A stretch of DNA of 64,000 nucleotides from Streptomyces griseosporeus (GTDB lineage Bacteria > Actinomycetota > Actinomycetes > Streptomycetales > Streptomycetaceae), in the NCBI RefSeq assembly GCF_014656055.1, contig NZ_BNBR01000005.1, positions 700,916-764,915 of the forward strand, written 5' to 3'. Each line of letters starts with the position of its first letter. Position 1 is the stretch's first letter. Under the pieces are notes generated by a model. The model was not told the origin of the DNA, did no database searches, and saw only the letters and a program-made list of their open reading frames with translations. Both the position numbers and the translations under genes were made by a program. Below are positions 59,440-64,000 of the stretch, in pieces.

Positions 59440-59532
59440 CCGGCCCGCCCCCGCAAGCCGCCTGACGGGCCCGCCCCCGCAGGACGCCTGACGGGCCCGC
59501 CCCCGCAAGCCGCCTGGCCGGCCCTGCCCGGC
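59428..59532. repeat. 26-bp tandem array spanning the stop of the ABC permease
   Basis: Four units (first partly coding) with core GCCTGACGGGCCCGCCCCCGC start at about 59428, 59455, 59481 and 59507. The TGA of the gene at 59437 is copied at 59463 and 59489; unit four has lost it. Period 26 places the three stops in three frames. Confidence 0.85.
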
Positions 59533-59636
59533 TCGTCCCGCCCACCGGACACCCCACCCCCCACCCCCGCCCCCGGTGCGACGATGGACCAGGACGTTGG
59601 ACCGGACGACGCACACCCCGGAGGGCACCCCCAGCC

Positions 59637-60449
59637 ATGACTCAGAAAGTCGCAGTCCTCGGCACCGGCAAGATCGGCGAAGCCCTGCTCAGCGGAATGA
59701 TCCGAGGCGGCTGGGCCCCCACCGACCTGCTCGTCACCGCCCGCCGCCAGGAACGGGCCGACGAACTCCGCACCCGCTACGGCGTCACCCCCGTCACCAA
59801 TGCCGAAGCCGCCAAGACCGCCGACACCCTGATCCTCACGGTCAAGCCGCAGGACATGGGCACCCTCCTCGACGAACTCGCCCCGCACGTCCCCGCCGAC
59901 CGCCTGGTCATCAGCGGAGCCGCCGGCATCACCACCGCCTTCATCGAGGAACGCCTCACCGGCGGCACCCCCGTCGTCCGCGTCATGACGAACACCCCCG
60001 CCCTCGTCGACGAGGCCATGTCCGTCATCTCCGGCGGCACCCACGCCACCGCCGACCACCTCGCCCACGCCGAGGAGATCTTCGGCGCCGTCGGCAAGAC
60101 CCTGCGCGTCCCCGAGTCCCAGCAGGACGCCTGCACCGCCCTGTCCGGCTCCGGCCCGGCGTACTTCTTCTACCTGGTCGAGGCCATGACCGACGCCGGC
60201 ATCCTGCTCGGCCTGCCCCGCGACAAGGCCCACGACCTCATCGTCCAGTCCGCGATCGGCGCCGCGACGATGCTCCGCGACAGCGGCGAACACCCGGTCA
60301 AGCTCCGCGAGAACGTCACCTCGCCCGCCGGCACGACCATCAACGCCATCCGCGAACTGGAGAACCACGGCGTACGGGCCGCCCTCATCGCCGCCCTCGA
60401 AGCCGCCCGCGACCGCAGCCGCGAACTCGCCTCCGGCAAGAAGGACTGA
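59637..60449 (+). CDS. proC: Pyrroline-5-carboxylate reductase
   Basis: Last step of proline synthesis, reducing pyrroline-5-carboxylate with NAD(P)H. The 270-residue product begins KVAVLGTGKIGEALLSGMIR (Rossmann motif) and continues DTLILTVKPQDM, LVISGAAGIT and VVRVMTNTPALVDEAMSV. The dimer domain includes DACTALSGSGPAYFFYLVEA and the substrate loop LRENVTSPAGTTINAIRELE. All residues of the active site are present. The ATG at 59637 follows GGAGGGCACCCCCAGCC at usual spacing. It is alone on its strand, convergent with an isochorismatase-like gene 15 bp away. Confidence 0.97.
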   Translation: MTQKVAVLGTGKIGEALLSGMIRGGWAPTDLLVTARRQERADELRTRYGVTPVTNAEAAKTADTLILTVKPQDMGTLLDELAPHVPADRLVISGAAGITTAFIEERLTGGTPVVRVMTNTPALVDEAMSVISGGTHATADHLAHAEEIFGAVGKTLRVPESQQDACTALSGSGPAYFFYLVEAMTDAGILLGLPRDKAHDLIVQSAIGAATMLRDSGEHPVKLRENVTSPAGTTINAIRELENHGVRAALIAALEAARDRSRELASGKKD

Positions 60450-60464
60450 CCCGAGCGGGCGGAC

Positions 60465-61052
60465 TCACCGCCCCGCGGCGCCGACGACCTCCTCCGTCGT
60501 CACCACCCGCGCGAACCCGCCCCCGTGCAGCGACACCGCCGTCGCCTCCGCCAGCTCCTGGGCCGTACGCCGCCAGCCGAACGGCCCCACCAGATCGAAC
60601 GTGTGCGTGGCATCCAGCGGTACGACCACGTCGTACCCCAGATTCCCGCCCATCCGCGCGGTCGTCTCCACGCACATGTTCGTCTGGATCCCCACCAGCA
60701 CGATCTGCCCGATCCCGGCCTCCGTCAGCCACGCCCCCAGATCCGGCGTGCCGAGGAACGCCGAGTTCACCGTCTTCGTCAGGAACAGCTCAGGGCCGAC
60801 GCCCTTCCCCCGCCGCTGCTCCACGTAGTCCTTCAGCTCGTTGCCGACGTACCCGGTCCGCAACGGCGATGCCGCCTTCACCGAGTCGTGCCGCACGAAC
60901 ACCACCGGCCGCCCCGTCGCCTGCCATACGTCGATGAGGGCGGCGATGTTGTCATCGGCCCCCGGGTTGTTCCGCTGCCCCCAGAAGCCGGCCTCCTCGA
61001 AGCCCTTCTGCACATCCACGACCACCAGCGCTGCGTTCTCCGCGATCTCCAT
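60465..61052 (-). CDS. Isochorismatase-family cysteine hydrolase
   Basis: A 195-residue hydrolase of the nicotinamidase-like superfamily. Asp and Lys of the triad lie in ALVVVDVQKGFEEAGFW (first Asp) and ELFLTKTVNSAFLGTPDL (Lys), with the nucleophile Cys in VLVGIQTNMCVETTARMGG. The chain ends LHGGGFARVVTTEEVVG. Substrate unknown (nicotinamide, isochorismate, ureidoacrylate and others are possible). It starts at an ATG (61052); a GTG at 61058 is an alternative. It is divergent from a GlxA-type regulator with 74 bp between, so it is likely that regulator's target. Confidence 0.9.
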   Translation of the reverse strand: MEIAENAALVVVDVQKGFEEAGFWGQRNNPGADDNIAALIDVWQATGRPVVFVRHDSVKAASPLRTGYVGNELKDYVEQRRGKGVGPELFLTKTVNSAFLGTPDLGAWLTEAGIGQIVLVGIQTNMCVETTARMGGNLGYDVVVPLDATHTFDLVGPFGWRRTAQELAEATAVSLHGGGFARVVTTEEVVGAAGR

Positions 61053-61101
61053 GCCCACGATCCTGCCGCCGGGCCCACCCCCGCCCCAGAGGCACGGAAG
61101 T

Positions 61102-61120
61102 CATCGATCGATGGTTTACT
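61102..61120. promoter_or_regulatory. Palindrome CATCGATCGATG next to a -10 element
   Basis: A perfect 12-bp palindrome at 61102-61113 is followed by TTTACT (61115-61120), a plausible -10. Its predicted start is at or beside the ATG at 61127, so the GlxA-type gene may be leaderless. The palindrome lies in the 74-bp divergent region and may bind the regulator itself. Confidence 0.5.
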
Positions 61121-61126
61121 GCCACC

Positions 61127-62149
61127 ATGGCCCAGGCCGCCCGGACAGCACCCGCCGCCCCCGCCCCCTACCGCGTTGCGCTCCTCGCCTTCCCCGGCAT
61201 CCGCGCCTTCGACGTCTCCGTCATCACCGAGGTCTGGGGCGCCGACCGCACCGACCGCGGCGCCCCCGCCTTCGACCTGCGCCGCGTCGGCGCCGACCGC
61301 ACCCCCGTCCCCCTGCGCGGCGGCCTCTCCCTCCACCCCGACCGCCCCCTGACCTGGCTCGACCGCGCCGACCTGATCGTCGTCCCCGGCCTCGACGACC
61401 TCGGCCCGGCCCCCGCCCCGATCCTCGACGCCCTCCGCCGCGCCCACGCCCGCGGCACCACCCTCGCCGCCCTGTGCGGCGGCGCCTTCACCCTCGCCCA
61501 GGCCGGCCTCCTCGACGGCCGCCGCGCCATCACCCACTGGAACCTCGTCGACGAGTTGCACACCCGGCACCCCGCGGTCACCGTCGTCCCCGACGCCCTG
61601 TTCATCGAGGACGACAACATCTGGACCGCCGCCGGTACGGCTGCCGGCATCGACCTCTGCCTCCACCTCGTCCGCCGCACCCACGGCGCCGAGGCCGCCG
61701 CCACCATCGCCCGCTCCATGGTCACGGCCCCCTTCCGCACCGGCACCCAGGCCCAGTTCATCGAACGCCCCACCCCGCGCGCCGACCGCGACGCCGACAC
61801 CCTCGCCGCCGTCCGCGAACACGCCCTGCGCCACCTGCACGAACCGCTCACCGTCGCCGACCTGGCCGCCCAGGCCGGCATGTCCCCGCGCACCTTCACC
61901 CGCCACTTCACCGCGGAAACCGGTACGACACCCCTGCGCTGGCTCCTCGACCAGCGCGTCGCCGCCGCCCAGAAGCTCCTCGAACGCACCGACCTGCCCA
62001 TGCCCGAGGTCGCCCGCCGGGCAGGCTTCGGCAGCGAGGTCACGATGCGCCAGCACTTTGCATCGCGCCTCGCCACCAGCCCCCGCGCCTACCGGGCGGC
62101 GTTCAGCGGCGCCTCCGCGAGCGCCGGCAACAGCCCGATCGCCCGGTAG
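61127..62149 (+). CDS. GlxA-family AraC regulator with PfpI-like sensor domain
   Basis: A 340-residue regulator. The N-terminal DJ-1/PfpI-like domain (YRVALLAFPGIRAFDVSVIT, DLIVVPGLDDLG, GTTLAALCGGAFTLAQAGLL) has Cys in the nucleophile elbow position, as in GlxA. It is followed by a short linker. The C-terminal AraC double helix-turn-helix is LTVADLAAQAGMSPRTFTRH, then LPMPEVARRAGFGSEVTMRQ. In this family the first domain binds a small metabolite and lacks protease activity. It is divergent from an isochorismatase-like gene, its probable target. The last 61 bases overlap the convergent trpS gene. Confidence 0.93.
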   Translation: MAQAARTAPAAPAPYRVALLAFPGIRAFDVSVITEVWGADRTDRGAPAFDLRRVGADRTPVPLRGGLSLHPDRPLTWLDRADLIVVPGLDDLGPAPAPILDALRRAHARGTTLAALCGGAFTLAQAGLLDGRRAITHWNLVDELHTRHPAVTVVPDALFIEDDNIWTAAGTAAGIDLCLHLVRRTHGAEAAATIARSMVTAPFRTGTQAQFIERPTPRADRDADTLAAVREHALRHLHEPLTVADLAAQAGMSPRTFTRHFTAETGTTPLRWLLDQRVAAAQKLLERTDLPMPEVARRAGFGSEVTMRQHFASRLATSPRAYRAAFSGASASAGNSPIAR

Positions 62150-63114
62150 GCCGCGTCCACCGTCGGCCGCGCCATCGCCCGCGCCCGCTCGGCACCCGCC
62201 CGCAGCACCTCGTCCACGGCCCCCGGATCGGCGACCAGCTCCCGGTGCCGCTCCTGCACCGGCCGGAGCACCTCCACCACGGCCTCCGCGGTGTCCTTCT
62301 TCAACGCGCCGTAGGAGTCGTACTCCCCGCTCAGCACCTTGGGATCCCCACCCGTGCACGCGGCGAGCACATCCAGCAGATTCGCCACCCCGGGCCGCTC
62401 CACCCGGTCGTACACGACGTCCCGCCCACTGTCGGTCACCGCCCGCAGCACCTTCTTCCGCACCACGTCCGGCTCGTCCAGCAGATAGACGACCCCCAGC
62501 CCCGACTCGTCGGACTTCCCCATCTTGGACATGGGCTCCTGGAGGTTCATCACCCGCGCCGCGACCTTCGGGAACGTCGCCCGCGGCACGGTGAAGGTGC
62601 TCCCGTACCGCTGGTTGAACCGCACCGCCAGATCCCGCGCCAGCTCCACGTGCTGCGCCTGGTCCTCACCGACCGGCACCTCGTCCGTCCCGTACGCCAG
62701 GATGTCCGCCGCCATCAGCACCGGATACGTCAGCAGCGACACCCGCACGCTTCTGCCCCGGGCGGCCTCCTTCGCGGCCTTCTCCTTGTACTGGATCATC
62801 CGCCGCATCTCACCGTCGGTCGCCACGCACTCCAGCAGGTACGACAGCCGCGCGTGCTCGTCCACATGGCTCTGCACGAAGAGCGTGCACGCCTCCGGAT
62901 CGAGCCCCGACGCCAGCAGCAGCGTCGCCGCCTGCCGGCTGAGCCTGCGCACCCGCGCCGGATCGTGCTCCACGGTCAGCGCGTGCAGGTCGACCACGCA
63001 GAACAGCGCGTCGGCCCGGTGCTGATCGACCTCGGCCCACCGCCGCATGGCGCCCAGGTAGTTGCCCAGCGTCAGATGCCCGGTCGGCTGAATCCCGCTG
63101 AAGACCCGCTTCAT
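62089..63114 (-). CDS. trpS: Tryptophanyl-tRNA synthetase (auxiliary, attenuation-controlled type)
   Basis: Charges tRNA-Trp. The 341-residue product has the HIGH-type signature SGIQPTGHLTLGNYLGAM, Trp-binding blocks (TYPVLMAADILAYGTDEVPV, then GEDQAQHVELARDLA), the KMSKS loop EPMSKMGKSDES and the C-terminal anticodon helices. Streptomyces often have a second TrpRS, resistant to indolmycin, controlled by ribosome-mediated attenuation. Here a leader peptide with two adjacent Trp codons and a classical attenuator precede the gene, so this is most likely that auxiliary enzyme. The start ATG at 63114 follows GGAGGTGGAGAG. Its last 61 bases overlap the GlxA-type gene. It lies head-to-head with the rrn operon. 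Confidence 0.95.
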   Translation of the reverse strand: MKRVFSGIQPTGHLTLGNYLGAMRRWAEVDQHRADALFCVVDLHALTVEHDPARVRRLSRQAATLLLASGLDPEACTLFVQSHVDEHARLSYLLECVATDGEMRRMIQYKEKAAKEAARGRSVRVSLLTYPVLMAADILAYGTDEVPVGEDQAQHVELARDLAVRFNQRYGSTFTVPRATFPKVAARVMNLQEPMSKMGKSDESGLGVVYLLDEPDVVRKKVLRAVTDSGRDVVYDRVERPGVANLLDVLAACTGGDPKVLSGEYDSYGALKKDTAEAVVEVLRPVQERHRELVADPGAVDEVLRAGAERARAMARPTVDAAYRAIGLLPALAEAPLNAAR

Positions 63115-63181
63115 CTCTCCACCTCCTGCTCCGGGCCGCCGCTTCCGGCCGGCCGCCCCCTGGAGCCCTGGAGGGAGATAC

Positions 63182-63244
63182 AGAAACGGCCGCCGGGGCG
63201 GCGGCCGTCGAGTGCATACGTGAGTCGGCCGCCGTCAGGCGGCC
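63182..63244 (-). promoter_or_regulatory. trpS transcriptional attenuator (1:2, 2:3, 3:4 pairing)
   Basis: On the trpS strand, GGCCGCC (overlapping the end of the leader peptide) can pair with GGCGGCC (1:2). The second can also pair with the later GGCCGCCG (2:3, antiterminator). ACGGCCGCCG-CCC-CGGCGGCCGT plus TTT (plus-strand 63182-63208) is the 3:4 terminator. A ribosome stalled at the Trp codons would block region 1 and favour 2:3. Confidence 0.82.
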
Positions 63245-63276
63245 CACCAGAACTGGGTGCACGTACGCTTGGTCAT
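63235..63276 (-). CDS. Trp leader peptide (MTKRTCTQFWWAA)
   Basis: A 13-residue ORF between the rrn promoter region and trpS. Codons 10-11 are TGG TGG; the stop lies four bases before the GGCGGCC arm of the first stem (plus-strand 63227-63233). Short size, tandem Trp codons and the adjacent alternative hairpins make it a regulatory leader rather than a functional protein. Translation speed through the Trp codons would report charged tRNA-Trp. This organisation agrees with the attenuator described for the auxiliary TrpRS of S. coelicolor. Confidence 0.85.
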   Translation of the reverse strand: MTKRTCTQFWWAA

Positions 63277-63317
63277 GCACCCCAGCGTACGCCGTGAGGG
63301 TGCGGTCAGGAGGGCAG

Positions 63318-63346
63318 TTGACACACCCCACTCGGGTGCGTAGTGT
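63318..63346 (+). promoter_or_regulatory. rrn promoter P1 (TTGACA-N17-TAGTGT)
   Basis: A consensus -35 TTGACA (63318-63323), exactly 17 bp, and -10 TAGTGT (63341-63346), pointing at the 16S gene 615 bp downstream. This is the only rrn promoter in the window with a good -35, and the spacing is ideal for the housekeeping sigma factor. Confidence 0.85.
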
Positions 63347-63541
63347 TCTCCGAGTTGTCCGACGTGAGCGCCGACCCCGGTCGGTCCCCGGACAGCCATT
63401 CCGCAAGTACCTCCACTACTCGACGAACGTTCGACGTGTCTGTCGTCCGCTCGCCGCGTCATTGGCATGTGTATTCGCGAAATGAGGAATCCCCGTTCGA
63501 AAGGACAGGGCCCCCGATTAGCTCGGGAGCCGGGAATCCGC

Positions 63542-63547
63542 TAAAGT
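63542..63547 (+). promoter_or_regulatory. rrn promoter P2 -10 (TAAAGT)
   Basis: TAAAGT, with only a poor -35 (TTAGCT, 18 bp upstream), in the rrn leader. Streptomyces rrn operons have several tandem promoters, and this position matches such a -10. Confidence 0.55.
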
Positions 63548-63618
63548 CTCACTCGTCGCAACGGCCGCCCAACGGCCGGAGAGGCAACCCCCTCTGACTG
63601 GGAATCAGACGCCGAAAG

Positions 63619-63721
63619 GATCTGATAGAGTCGGAACCGCCGGAAAGGGAAACGCGAGAGCGGGAACCTGGAAAGCACCGAGGAAATCGGGTCGAGAAAA
63701 GATCTGGTAGAGTCGGAAACG
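63619..63721 (+). promoter_or_regulatory. rrn promoters P3 and P4 within a repeated 18-base block
   Basis: GATCTG(A/G)TAGAGTCGGAA occurs at 63619 and 63700. Each contains TAGAGT (63626 and 63707), a plausible -10, 81 bp apart. Neither has a recognisable -35 at 17-18 bp, so they may need an activator or act through UP-like context. Confidence 0.6.
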
Positions 63722-63779
63722 CAAGACCGAAGGGAAGCCCGGAGGAAAGCCCGAGAGGGTGAGTACAAAGGAAGCGACC

Positions 63780-63960
63780 GTTCCTTGAGAACTCAACAGC
63801 GTGCCAAAAGTCAACGCCAGATATGTTGATACCCCGTCCATCGGGTTTCCGATGGTCGAGGTTCCTTTGAAAAAACACAGCGAGGACGCTGTGAACGGTC
63901 GGGCCTATTCCGCCTGACTGTTCCGCTCTCGTGTGTGTGCACCGGATTACCGGTAAACAT
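63780..63960 (+). other. rrn leader: antitermination-like block and processing hairpins
   Basis: CTTGAGAACTCAACAGCGTG (63784-63803) is the conserved start of actinobacterial rrn leaders. Hairpins CCATCGG-GTTT-CCGATGG (near 63838-63855) and CACAGCG-AGGA-CGCTGTG (near 63877-63894) follow, then the 16S start. They probably serve antitermination and RNase III processing. Confidence 0.65.
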
Positions 63961-64000
63961 TCACGGAGAGTTTGATCCTGGCTCAGGACGAACGCTGGCG
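63961..64000 (+). rRNA. rrs: 16S ribosomal RNA, 5' end (partial)
   Basis: The last 40 bases begin TCACGGAGAGTTTGATCCTG and continue GCTCAGGACGAACGCTGGCG, the universally conserved 16S 5' end (the 27F primer site), in the actinobacterial form. The rest lies beyond the window, as do any following 23S and 5S genes. Confidence 0.98.

Noticed and set aside
63541..63878. Reading frames on the minus strand in the rrn leader
   Set aside because: AT-richer leader DNA with poor codon third-position bias; promoters and processing hairpins explain it.

Overview
The window is a GC-rich, densely coded stretch of a Streptomyces chromosome. The evidence is the codon use, frequent GTG starts and ATGA/GTGA overlaps, recognisable Streptomyces gene sets (sigE-cseA-cseB-cseC, an lsr2 gene, an extra nuoD, an auxiliary tryptophanyl-tRNA synthetase with a Trp leader peptide) and the first 40 bases of an actinobacterial 16S rRNA at the right edge. 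It reads as core chromosome with a few accessory insertions.

1-15.5 kb: the folate gene folP and an NTF2-like gene; an MprF-like lysyltransferase facing a membrane-anchored esterase; a pair of bacterial PH-domain membrane proteins; an orphan complex I subunit gene (nuoD2) that converges on a MidA/NDUFAF7-like methyltransferase; a NarL-type two-component system; a TmrB-like kinase-fold protein; an ArsR-type regulator divergent from a 71-residue protein; and a threonine aldolase-like enzyme.

15.7-25 kb: a compact cofactor operon, DUF2520 - panC - nadB - nadC - coaX, linking pantothenate, NAD and CoA synthesis. It is followed by small conserved genes, a BlaI-type repressor, a short N-acetylglutamate synthase and the nucleoid silencer lsr2. 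25-35 kb: clpC with two ClgR-type boxes, a large NACHT-family STAND NTPase (bacterial NLR-like, candidate defence gene), a secreted HAD phosphatase, an M23 cell-wall peptidase, and a TetR/MFS pair separated by a very large palindrome.

35-49 kb: the cell-envelope stress operon sigE-cseA-cseB-cseC with three 11-bp direct repeats upstream of sigE; mutY; an HxlR/hydrolase pair; disA and radA (c-di-AMP synthesis and DNA repair); a fusion protein combining a sigma-like region, a zinc-binding anti-sigma-like motif, a membrane segment and a BACON domain; a Cys-rich protein and a Ppx/GppA phosphatase. 49-64 kb: a TIM-barrel enzyme, a TetR regulator, ilvD, a Ser/Thr kinase with a PQQ propeller, two tandem SH3-like proteins, two adjacent MITE-like elements, a methyltransferase, an ABC exporter, proC, an isochorismatase-like hydrolase, a GlxA-type regulator, trpS with an attenuator, and a multi-promoter rrn leader.

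A theme that crosses the window is that four unrelated genes end in short tandem arrays (22-27 bp units) that start in the last codons and copy the stop codon into the 3' flank. In three of the four the unit length places stops in all three frames. All calls are from reading the sequence; no database search was possible.
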